From: Phycisphaerales bacterium UBA7812
GTDB lineage: Bacteria > Planctomycetota > Phycisphaerae > Phycisphaerales > UBA1924
Direction: 5' to 3'
Assembly: GCA_002480345.1 (NCBI GenBank)
Contig: DLBY01000025.1
Coordinates: forward strand, 1-5,550
Length of the DNA stretch: 5,550 nucleotides
Positions 1 through 5,265 of the stretch are shown in pieces. Made by a program: the position numbers and the translations under genes. The notes below the pieces were generated by a model. It was not told where the DNA came from, did not search any database, and worked only from the letters and a program-made list of their open reading frames with translations. Each line of letters begins with the position of its first letter. Position 1 is the stretch's first letter.

Positions 1-498
1 CGATTCGTACAGCGTCGCCGGCGGACGCACATCGAGCAGCGACGTGCACACGAGCTCGGATTCCGTGAGCAGCTTGAGCGACTGACTCAGCGCCCGGTCG
101 GTGATGGGCGTGACGCGCATCGCGATCTCGCGGAAACGCCTCGGCTCGCGCCCGATTGTCCAGAGGATCGGCAGATGCCACTTGTAGCCGGGCAGTTCGG
201 GCAGGCCCAGACGTGCCGTGCTGCTGGCGATCCGTGCGCACGCGGCCGCGGCTGCCTGCCCCTCGGGCGTCAGCACGTACTCGGGGCGGAGCGGGTGCCC
301 GTAGCCAGGGTTCGGCGCGATGAGCCCCATCTGGATGAGCCCCTCAAGGGCCGAGTCGATCGCCCGCGGGCTCGCGCCGAGGCGGTTGCGGAGAACGACC
401 ACCCGCGTCCCGCCCGTGCGCGCCAGCTCCGCCAGAATCCCGGCCGACCACTTGCGGCGGAACAGAGCGATCAACTTGCCGGCTTCGGGTTCAGACAT
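1..498 (-). CDS. HxlR-type tandem winged-helix transcriptional regulator (C-terminus cut by window edge)
   Basis: A minus-strand frame is open from the ATG at 498-496 to the window edge, giving 166 codons and no stop. The second half matches the HxlR family core: GYKWHLPILWTIG at about residues 104-116, RFREIAMRVTPITDRALSQSLKLL at 121-144, and the wing region with a DVRPP motif near 156-160. The first half (about 10-82) looks like another winged-helix unit, with LFRRKWSAGILAEL, an RAIDSALEGLIQMGLI recognition-helix-like stretch and a PEYVLTPEG wing end. HxlR proteins are usually single-domain, roughly 110-130 residues, and act as dimeric DNA-binding repressors, often of detoxification or redox genes. 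Cys88 and Cys151 are present, but the near-N-terminal Cys of redox-sensing members is not seen. The gene is divergent from the VOC/DUF6265 pair, so it probably controls that pair and itself (inference). The start is chosen because a good promoter lies just upstream, although no strong SD is visible. Confidence 0.85.
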   Translation of the reverse strand, partial: MSEPEAGKLIALFRRKWSAGILAELARTGGTRVVVLRNRLGASPRAIDSALEGLIQMGLIAPNPGYGHPLRPEYVLTPEGQAAAAACARIASSTARLGLPELPGYKWHLPILWTIGREPRRFREIAMRVTPITDRALSQSLKLLTESELVCTSLLDVRPPATLYES

Positions 499-516
499 GG
501 CGCTTGCGTCCGGGGA

Positions 517-543
517 TTGATGAAAGTATAGTAGCTATATATT
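517..543 (+). promoter_or_regulatory. Possible plus-strand promoter of the VOC/DUF6265 operon
   Basis: TTGATG (517-522) and TATATT (538-543) could serve as -35 and -10 elements with a short 15-base spacer, about 36 bases before the ATG at 579. The spacing is suboptimal, so this promoter is weaker on paper than the opposing one and may need activation. The two promoters overlap, so polymerase binding at one would hinder the other. Confidence 0.35.
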
Positions 544-553
544 TCGCTGTCCA
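525..553 (-). promoter_or_regulatory. Sigma70-type promoter of the HxlR-type gene
   Basis: Read on the minus strand, the -35 element TGGACA (553-548, one mismatch to TTGACA) is followed by a 17-base spacer and the -10 element TATACT (530-525, one mismatch to TATAAT). The predicted transcription start near 518 would leave a leader of about 20 bases before the ATG at 498. The geometry is optimal for a housekeeping promoter. It is inferred from sequence only. Confidence 0.6.
527..539. promoter_or_regulatory. AT-rich palindrome, candidate operator
   Basis: TATAG-TAG-CTATA is a perfect 5-bp inverted repeat with a 3-base centre. It covers most of the minus-strand -10 element and lies between the candidate plus-strand promoter elements. 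HxlR-type repressors generally bind AT-rich dyads in the divergent region between their own gene and the target. Occupancy here could block both promoters. Binding by the neighbouring regulator is an inference. Confidence 0.45.
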
Positions 554-566
554 GCACTCTCTGCCC

Positions 567-572
567 GAGGAG
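567..572 (+). promoter_or_regulatory. Ribosome binding site that sets the VOC gene start
   Basis: GAGGAG lies 6 bases before the ATG at 579. The in-frame upstream ATG at 504 has no such site and would put the promoter elements inside the coding region, so 579 is taken as the start. Confidence 0.75.
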
Positions 573-578
573 CACCCC

Positions 579-959
579 ATGCCCGGACCGATCGCCTTCG
601 CCCCCGAGATCACCATCGCCATGCACGTCTCGAATCTCGATCGCTCGATCGATTGGTACACGAATGTGCTCGGCTTCACGATGCTCTACAAGGTCGACGA
701 GATCGCGTGGGCGGAGTTTGCCTCGCCCGTCAAAGGCACGCAGATCGGGCTGAGCCAGGTCGAGAATGCAAAGGGATCACAGAGCTGCGTGCCGACCTTC
801 GCGGTCGAGGACATCGCGGCTGCACGCACCCATCTCGAATCACACGACGTTCGTTTCGACGGCGAGACCATCACCATCGAGGGGCTCGTCAAGCTCGCCA
901 CGTTCTTCGACCCCGACGGCAACCCGCTCATGCTCAGCCAGTCGCTCATGCAGCAGTGA
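579..959 (+). CDS. VOC-fold (glyoxalase/bleomycin-resistance superfamily) protein
   Basis: The 126-residue protein has the signatures of the vicinal oxygen chelate superfamily. In the first beta-alpha-beta unit these are MHVSNLDRSIDWYTNVLGF (about 15-33), in the second TFAVEDIAAARTHL (73-86), and at the end the FFDPDGNPLML strand (109-119). Members include glyoxalases, ring-cleavage dioxygenases and drug-binding resistance proteins, mostly cytoplasmic dimers. By eye, the usual ligand positions are not occupied by metal-binding residues: the beta1 His position is about Thr12, and the Glu after DPDGN is Met118. It may therefore bind or sequester a small molecule, or use non-metal chemistry. The substrate cannot be told. 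The ATG at 579 was chosen because GAGGAG lies 6 bases upstream. It is the first gene of a pair, 16 bases ahead of the DUF6265-like gene, and is divergent from an HxlR-type regulator. Confidence 0.88.
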   Translation: MPGPIAFAPEITIAMHVSNLDRSIDWYTNVLGFTMLYKVDEIAWAEFASPVKGTQIGLSQVENAKGSQSCVPTFAVEDIAAARTHLESHDVRFDGETITIEGLVKLATFFDPDGNPLMLSQSLMQQ

Positions 960-963
960 TCAT

Positions 964-969
964 AAGGAG
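964..969 (+). promoter_or_regulatory. Ribosome binding site that sets the DUF6265-like gene start
   Basis: AAGGAG lies 6 bases before the ATG at 976, within the 16-base gap after the VOC stop. The 14 bases 965-978 are identical to 568-581 at the preceding gene. The site fixes 976 as the start over any upstream in-frame extension through the VOC gene. Confidence 0.75.
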
Positions 970-975
970 CACCCC

Positions 976-1464
976 ATGATCCACATCACCGCGTTCGTTG
1001 CCGTTGCACTGTCGCAGTCGCCTGCGCAGCCCGCCATGTCGGTCGATGACCTCGGCTTTCTCACCGGCTCCTGGCGGGGCGAATCCCACGGCTCGGTCAT
1101 CGAGGAAACCTGGCTCCCTCCTGAGGCGGGCAACCTCACGGGTGTCTTCCGCATGTCGGGCGACGGAGCCGTCCAACTCGTCGAGATCATGACGCTCACC
1201 GAATTGGAAGCGGGTGTCATGTACCGCCTGCGCCACTTCGATACCGCGCTCGTGCCCTGGAAATCCGAAGCCGACGGCCCGATCGAGGCGAAGGCTGTCC
1301 TCGTCGATGAAGACAGCGTGCGCTTCGAGTTCGAAGAGGGTGACGATATCGAAGCGATTACCTATGACCGTGATGGTAATGAGATGACCGCCAGGGTCAT
1401 CTTCCCCGAAAGCTCGGGGCGTGAGGCGTTCGTCCTCGTCTTCGAGCGTGTGGACGCCGACTAA
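976..1464 (+). CDS. DUF6265-like protein, possibly exported
   Basis: The 162-residue protein has the layout I associate with DUF6265: DLGFLTGSWRGE (about 25-36), then EETWLPPEAGNLTGVFRM (43-60), a VMYRLRHFD strand (81-89), and a beta-rich remainder ending FVLVFERVD. The Leu/Trp-rich opening and alternating strands suggest a small beta-barrel of lipocalin-like type. The family has no established function that I know of. The first 20 residues (MIHITAFVAVALSQSPAQPA) are hydrophobic and end in small residues, resembling a short signal peptide with no basic n-region. Export is therefore uncertain, and a cytoplasmic start at Met21 cannot be excluded. The start at 976 has AAGGAG at a 6-base spacing. 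It is co-transcribed with the VOC gene (16-base gap). Its stop codon overlaps the A-tract of the convergent flotillin terminator. Confidence 0.72.
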   Translation: MIHITAFVAVALSQSPAQPAMSVDDLGFLTGSWRGESHGSVIEETWLPPEAGNLTGVFRMSGDGAVQLVEIMTLTELEAGVMYRLRHFDTALVPWKSEADGPIEAKAVLVDEDSVRFEFEEGDDIEAITYDRDGNEMTARVIFPESSGREAFVLVFERVDAD

Positions 1465-1547
1465 AAAAACGAGCCCCCCCGCGCGAGCGAGGGGGCCCCA
1501 AAACTTGAACTCCGACCAAGGCCCTTCGCTTATGCGGGGGGCTCGTT
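1463..1547 (-). terminator. Terminator of the NfeD-flotillin operon, with alternative hairpins
   Basis: On the minus-strand transcript, AACGAGCCCCCC (1547-1536, the last flotillin codons) can pair perfectly over 12 bp with GGGGGGCTCGTT (1479-1468). It leads directly into a run of seven U residues (complement of 1469-1463). A smaller hairpin inside it (C-run 1476-1480 with G-run 1491-1495) uses the same 3' arm, so the two folds exclude each other. Either would place a GC-rich stem before the U-run. In the plus direction the outer stem is followed only by a mixed, T-rich stretch, so termination of the DUF6265-side transcript is possible but weaker. Confidence 0.7.
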
Positions 1548-3164
1548 CTTGGTGTCTTCGCCTGCACCGTCGATCTTGGGTGCTTTCGTGGCCGCGACGC
1601 GCCCGAGATACCCGGGCAACTCCACACCCGCCTGCTGGGCGAGCTCGTGCACGGGCGGGAGTGAGCCGATGAGGCCGCTCAGGAAGTCGGCCGTCGAGCC
1701 GCCCGCGCCCTTGCCTTCCAGGAGTGAGTTGCCTTTGCCCGAATCCCAGACCGTGATCTTGTCGATCTTGAGGTTCTGGATCGCCTTGACCTGCTCGGCG
1801 ACCAGCTGCGGCATCTGCTCGATCAGCAGCAGCGTCGGCGCGACCTGCGGGTTTGCGCCCGCGGCCTCCATGAGCTGGCGGTAGCCCTCCGCCTTCGCCT
1901 CGAGCACTTTCCGCGTGCCCTCCGCCTCCGCGAGGTACTTCGCGAGCTCCGCGTCCGCCTCGCCCTGGGCTTCCCGCCGGCGCTTCTCCGCCTCCGCGTC
2001 CGCCGCGATCTCGATCCGCTTCTTCTCGATCTCCTGGGGCGCGAGCTGCTCTTTCGCGAGACGCGCGAGCTCCTGCTCGCGCTCGGCTTCCAAGATCGCG
2101 CGCCGCGCCTCGGCCTTCGCGACATCGCCCCGGCGCATCGATTCGGCGCGCACCTCCGCGAGCTTCGCGTCCGATTCCGCGACCCGCGCCGAGTTCTCGT
2201 TCTCGCCCTCGACCGCGGTCGCCTCCGCCGTCGCGACCTGCACGCGCTGCTCCTGCTCGGCCTTTTTCTTCGCCGCGATCGTCTCCGCCTCGCGCTCCGC
2301 CGTCGCGATCTCCTTGTCGCGCTTCGATTGGACCTCGCCCGTCACCGCCTCCGCTTCGAGCTTCGCGACCGCGACGCGCTGCTCCTGCTCCGCCGCCTTC
2401 TGGCCCTGCTCCGCGAGGCTCCGCTCCTGGGCGACGCGGACATTCCGCTCCCGGACCGCCATCGCCTCGCCCACCGCGCCCTCGCGCTCCTGCTCTGCGA
2501 CCTCGACCTTCGCCCGGTTGATCGCCTCCGCCGCCGCCCGCTGCCCGATCGCGGTGATGTACCCCGACTCATCCGTGATGTCGCGGACATTCACATTGAT
2601 CAGCTCGAGCCCGATCTTGTTGATCTCCTGCGTCACATTCTCGTTGATCAGGCCCATGAACTTCTCGCGGTCCTTGTTGATCTCCTCGATCGACAGGGTC
2701 GCGATCACGAGGCGCAGCTGGCCCAGGATGATGTCCTGCGCCTGGTCGCGGATCTGCTGGCTGTTGAGCATCAGCAATCGCTCCGCGGCGTTGTTCATCA
2801 GCACCGGATCCGTCGCGATGCCCACCGTGAAGGTCGAGGGCACATTCACGCGGATGTTGTTGAGCGACAGCGCCCCCTCGAGCGGGATCTCGATCACCAG
2901 CGGCTCGAGCGACATGTACGCGTAGTCCTGGAAGATCGGCCAGACGATCTGCCCGCCTGTGTGCACGCACTTCAGGCTCGACGACTTATCCCCCTGCTTC
3001 CAGATCACCATGATCCGGTTGGGCGGGCACCGCTTGTAGCGGCTCGCCACGAACAGGCCCACGAACACCACCAGGAACAGCGCCACGCCGATGATCACCA
3101 GCGCCAGCACACCGATCCCCGCATCGCTCTGCGCGAGCACCGCGCCCATCCCCGAATCCATCAT
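1530..3164 (-). CDS. Flotillin family protein (SPFH domain, FloT/YqiK type)
   Basis: Using the ATG at 3164 the protein has 544 residues, typical of long bacterial flotillins. A short N-terminus precedes one transmembrane helix (about 17-42). After YKRCPPNRIMVIWKQG comes the SPFH/PHB domain (about 45-215, with NNIRVNVPSTFTVGI and INVNVRDITDESGYI). Then follows a long Ala/Glu/Arg/Lys coiled coil (about 215-432), a flotillin C-terminal segment (LLLIEQMPQLVAEQVKAIQ, then KIDKITVWDSG at 467-476), and the tail ADFLSGLIGSLPPVHEL with GVELPGYLG. Flotillins form large membrane oligomers that organise microdomains and affect membrane fluidity and protein complexes. The NfeD-like gene directly upstream is the classical partner (as in Bacillus subtilis yuaF-yuaG). 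An in-frame ATG at 3179 would add five residues, but it overlaps the SD that serves 3164. ATG at 3161 is a third option. Confidence 0.95.
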   Translation of the reverse strand: MMDSGMGAVLAQSDAGIGVLALVIIGVALFLVVFVGLFVASRYKRCPPNRIMVIWKQGDKSSSLKCVHTGGQIVWPIFQDYAYMSLEPLVIEIPLEGALSLNNIRVNVPSTFTVGIATDPVLMNNAAERLLMLNSQQIRDQAQDIILGQLRLVIATLSIEEINKDREKFMGLINENVTQEINKIGLELINVNVRDITDESGYITAIGQRAAAEAINRAKVEVAEQEREGAVGEAMAVRERNVRVAQERSLAEQGQKAAEQEQRVAVAKLEAEAVTGEVQSKRDKEIATAEREAETIAAKKKAEQEQRVQVATAEATAVEGENENSARVAESDAKLAEVRAESMRRGDVAKAEARRAILEAEREQELARLAKEQLAPQEIEKKRIEIAADAEAEKRRREAQGEADAELAKYLAEAEGTRKVLEAKAEGYRQLMEAAGANPQVAPTLLLIEQMPQLVAEQVKAIQNLKIDKITVWDSGKGNSLLEGKGAGGSTADFLSGLIGSLPPVHELAQQAGVELPGYLGRVAATKAPKIDGAGEDTKNEPPA

Positions 3165-3171
3165 CTGAACA

Positions 3172-3177
3172 CCTCCC
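3172..3177 (-). promoter_or_regulatory. Ribosome binding site that sets the flotillin start
   Basis: On the minus strand, GGGAGG (3177-3172) lies 7 bases before the ATG at 3164. The site sits inside the five-codon extension beginning at 3179, and that upstream ATG has only a weak G-rich stretch before it. The short form is therefore preferred. Confidence 0.65.
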
Positions 3178-3195
3178 ATCCCGGAACCACCCCGA

Positions 3196-3756
3196 TCAGA
3201 TCACCTCGACGCACACCGTGTTGCTCGGGTGATCCACCCCGACGATGCCGACACGCGTGTTGGTCGCGATCGCCTCGTCACCGTGCTGCACGGCGCCGTA
3301 CTCGCGCCGCCTGTTGTTGATGACCACCGTCACCCGCCCCGACCCCTGCCCCTTGGGCGGGACCTGGACATAGACCGTCCCCGTCTGACCCAGCGTCGCG
3401 TCCAGCGGGATGTTGCCCGAGCCCTGCAGGCCCAGCACCGCGCGCAGCAGCATCACGATCAGCCACGCCGCGCCCAGGCCCGCACCGATCGCAACCAGCG
3501 TCGCGCCGGTGAAACCCAGGTCGAGCACCCGCAGCGCCGTCAGACCGGCCCACCCGCTGCCCATCGCGAACGCGGAGAAGGTCTGCAGCGACAGCACCCG
3601 GAACTCCGCCGCCGGCGAGTCCGGCGCGTCGACCCCCAGGTCGGCGTCGACATCCCCGCCCAGCTCGCCCAGGACGAGGCTGATCAGGAAGTACGCCGTG
3701 CCCGCGATCGCCGGGACACTGAACAGGTACGCATTGTCAGCAAACAACCATTCCAT
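3196..3756 (-). CDS. NfeD-like membrane protein, flotillin partner (YuaF type)
   Basis: The 186-residue protein starts MEWLFADNAYLFSVPAIAG. Visible hydrophobic segments lie at about 10-31, 56-75 (moderate) and 82-110. A short acidic loop (DVDADLGVDAPD, about 35-46) follows the first. The C-terminal part (about 115-186) fits the NfeD OB-fold domain: ATLGQTGTVYVQVPPKGQGSG, a VTVVINNRRREYGAV strand pair, then TRVGIVGVDHPSNTVCVEV. NfeD-type proteins are encoded beside SPFH proteins and are thought to help assemble or position flotillin membrane platforms, with the OB domain on the cytoplasmic side. It is the first gene of a two-gene operon, ending 31 bases before the flotillin ATG. A longer version from 3852 would add 32 Arg/Gly-rich residues without membrane features. 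It is rejected because an SD (GGAGG, 7-base spacing) serves 3756. Confidence 0.88.
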   Translation of the reverse strand: MEWLFADNAYLFSVPAIAGTAYFLISLVLGELGGDVDADLGVDAPDSPAAEFRVLSLQTFSAFAMGSGWAGLTALRVLDLGFTGATLVAIGAGLGAAWLIVMLLRAVLGLQGSGNIPLDATLGQTGTVYVQVPPKGQGSGRVTVVINNRRREYGAVQHGDEAIATNTRVGIVGVDHPSNTVCVEVI

Positions 3757-3763
3757 CCGACCA

Positions 3764-3768
3764 CCTCC
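3764..3768 (-). promoter_or_regulatory. Ribosome binding site that sets the NfeD-like start
   Basis: On the minus strand, GGAGG (3768-3764) lies 7 bases before the ATG at 3756. The whole initiation region closely matches that of the flotillin gene (13 of 15 bases from GGAGG through ATG), which supports both start choices. Confidence 0.65.
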
Positions 3769-3818
3769 GACGCGACGCGCACCGCGAGCCGAGGCCCGCC
3801 CGCGCGCCCCGTCGGACA

Positions 3819-3835
3819 TGGTAAAGACTTCACCA
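3819..3835. repeat. Near-palindrome upstream of the NfeD-flotillin operon
   Basis: TGGTAAAGACTTCACCA has two 8-base arms matching at 7 of 8 positions around a central A. It lies 63-79 bases upstream of the NfeD-like start, a plausible place for an operator. In minus-strand RNA the mismatch becomes a G-U pair, so a small hairpin is also possible. Confidence 0.35.
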
Positions 3836-4012
3836 GACGCCCACCGACCCACCTTCCCATCCCGAGACGGTCCATCCCGGATTCGGTGAGCCGGAGGCGT
3901 GCTGGTTCATCCATGCTGTTTGGAAAGCGCTCGCACCGATTTCAGCCCGCGCGCCTTCACGGGGCCGGAACCCGGTCGTCATGCGGAGCGGAGGGTCTCG
4001 AGCCGCGCCGCG

Positions 4013-5146
4013 TCACGCCGCGAGGTCGAGGTCGTCATCGACATCCCACAGCTCGTCGGGCTTGTGCCGGTGGTGCACGCGGATGACGCGCGCGAGCTGC
4101 TTGCCGAACAGCTCCGACGCGACCTGCACCGTCCGCACCGCCTGGGCGCTGAAGGGCGTCCGCCGATCCCGGAACAGGCAGATCACCGCGAGGCACTCGC
4201 TCTCCGGGTCGCCCGCGGATTCGTGGCACGCGATGCCGACGACCTGCTCGCCCCGGAAGAACGATGCGCCCTCCCCGAAGCGGTCCGCGATCGCGACATC
4301 GTCGCTGAGCCGGAGCGGACGGGTCACGCCCTCGAGCGCCGGCGCGATCAGCGCCGCGTGCTGCTCGAGCTCGTGCTCCGCCGTCGCCTTGGGCCGGTCA
4401 TAGTTGATGTACGCACCCAGCGAGTAGTCCCCGACCGAGTTGGGCAGGAACACCCCCGCGTTGGTCGAGCCCACGCGCCCGAGCAGGTATTCCAGGAAGG
4501 TCCGCAGCAGGCCCTCGATGTCGAGTTCCTGCCGCAGCACCCCGTTGAGCTCCCCGGCTGTCGCGAGCTCGCCGATCTGGTCCGCGAGATCCTGGTACGC
4601 GTCCGCGAGATCGGTGCACAACTCGCCGACCTGACCGCTCACCTCCCGGCGCGCCCGGTCCAGCCTGCTGCACAGCCGCTTCAGCCGCGCCTCGCGGTCC
4701 GCCGAATCGCGGACCGCTTCCCCCGCCTCGATCGCGGACCGCACCCGCGAGCAGAACTCGAGTCGGCTCAGCTCGGGGCCCAGCAGATCCCGCACGCCCA
4801 GCCGCATCGCCCGCGTCGCGAGGTCCAGCGACGCGCGATCGCAATACAGCAGGACGCTCGGTCCCGCGCCCCGGCTCGCGCCGAACACCGCTTCGCACAC
4901 CGCGATCGCCCGCTCGTGGTCGGCGCCCGCATCGATGATCACCGCGTCGTACCACGCGTCCGTGATCCGCGACACCGCCGCCTCGCCCGTCGGGACGCGG
5001 TCGATGTGCGCCACCAGCGGCGCCAGCATGTCCGCCGCGCGGTCCGCGCCCCCCGGATCGTCCGACCCCACCACGAGCACCGCGTGCTCACGCAGGGCGT
5101 CGCCCAGCTTCGCAGACTTGTCCGCTCTCGCTCGATGCTCGCTCAT
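4013..5146 (-). CDS. Receiver-like/coiled-coil/GAF protein without an output domain
   Basis: With the ATG at 5146 the protein has 377 residues. Residues about 21-143 resemble a response-regulator receiver: HAVLVVGSDDP (acidic pair Asp29/Asp30), YDAVIIDAG with candidate phospho-acceptor Asp72, and RAMRLGVRDLLGPELSRLEF, equivalent to the usual A-x-x-x-GA-x-D-x-L-x-KP stretch. The conserved Lys position is Gly123, and the Thr/Ser switch position appears as Tyr/Cys (101-102), so phosphorylation signalling may be lost. Residues about 145-195 are a charged probable coiled coil. About 205-355 look like a GAF sensor domain (LDIEGLLRTFLEYLL, GVFLPNSVGDYSLGAYINYD, RGEQVVGIACHESAGD, CLAVICLFRDRRTPFS). 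No kinase, cyclase or DNA-binding domain follows; the protein ends in an acidic DVDDDLDLAA tail. In-frame starts at 5191 (ATG) and 5218 (GTG) are possible, as no choice has a strong SD. A cytoplasmic signalling role is inferred. Confidence 0.78.
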   Translation of the reverse strand: MSEHRARADKSAKLGDALREHAVLVVGSDDPGGADRAADMLAPLVAHIDRVPTGEAAVSRITDAWYDAVIIDAGADHERAIAVCEAVFGASRGAGPSVLLYCDRASLDLATRAMRLGVRDLLGPELSRLEFCSRVRSAIEAGEAVRDSADREARLKRLCSRLDRARREVSGQVGELCTDLADAYQDLADQIGELATAGELNGVLRQELDIEGLLRTFLEYLLGRVGSTNAGVFLPNSVGDYSLGAYINYDRPKATAEHELEQHAALIAPALEGVTRPLRLSDDVAIADRFGEGASFFRGEQVVGIACHESAGDPESECLAVICLFRDRRTPFSAQAVRTVQVASELFGKQLARVIRVHHRHKPDELWDVDDDLDLAA

Positions 5147-5244
5147 CCGTCCGATCCAATGCGCAAAAACAACGCTCGCGGGCCGGGCCATCCCCGGCGC
5201 CACGCCTCCAATCGGCACAATCCCAACGCGCTTTCAGTGTGATC

Positions 5245-5261
5245 CGAGAGGAATCCCCTCG
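5245..5261 (-). other. Small RNA hairpin between the two receiver-like genes
   Basis: On the minus-strand RNA, CGAGGGG and CCTCTCG form a 7-bp stem with a 3-base loop, 4 bases after the stop of the upstream gene. One pair is G-U in this strand and would be A-C on the other, so the fold suits the direction of transcription. There is no U-run after it, so it is not a standard terminator. It may protect the mRNA 3' end or attenuate read-through (inference). Confidence 0.4.
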
Positions 5262-5265
5262 CGGC

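Larger units (their letters stand above)
3757..4012. other. Gene-free gap before the NfeD-flotillin operon
   Basis: This 256-base stretch lies between the receiver/GAF gene and the NfeD-like gene, both on the minus strand. No open frame here has protein-like composition together with an SD. It should hold the promoter of the NfeD-flotillin operon, but I see no convincing -35/-10 pair. I also see no U-run terminator after the receiver/GAF stop, only a weak GC-rich stem around 3963-3976. The one notable element is the near-palindrome at 3819-3835. Confidence 0.5.

Noticed and set aside
175..531. Plus-strand open frame opposite the HxlR-type gene
   Set aside because: Antisense to a clear HxlR core, and its Arg/Ala/Pro-rich composition is typical of a shadow frame.
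504..578. N-terminal extension of the VOC protein from the ATG at 504
   Set aside because: It would translate through the operator and promoter elements, has no SD, and adds residues without family similarity, whereas 579 has GAGGAG at 6 bases.
590..655. Cluster of CGATCG/GATC motifs in the VOC gene
   Set aside because: They fall in codons for Ile, Asp, Arg and Ser in a GC-rich coding region, and GATC is frequent across the whole window, so no special site is implied.
766..975. Upstream extension of the DUF6265-like frame through the VOC gene
   Set aside because: The added residues are a shadow of the VOC gene in another frame, and the ATG at 976 has a strong SD.
1915..3320. Long plus-strand open frames (about 330 codons each) opposite flotillin
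   Set aside because: They are antisense to a well-recognised flotillin. Their Ser/Ala/Arg- or Arg/His/Leu-rich composition is what results from reading GAG, GCG and AAG codons backwards, and I see no SD or known domain.
3684..3914. Minus-strand 76-codon frame overlapping the NfeD-like start
   Set aside because: Arg/Gly-rich, overlaps the NfeD-like gene in another frame, and has no SD or recognisable motif.
3899..5242. A 447-codon plus-strand open frame opposite the receiver/GAF gene
   Set aside because: It is longer than the minus-strand gene, but its Arg/His/Pro/Ala-rich composition is a high-GC antisense artefact, while the minus frame shows receiver-like and GAF-like motifs.
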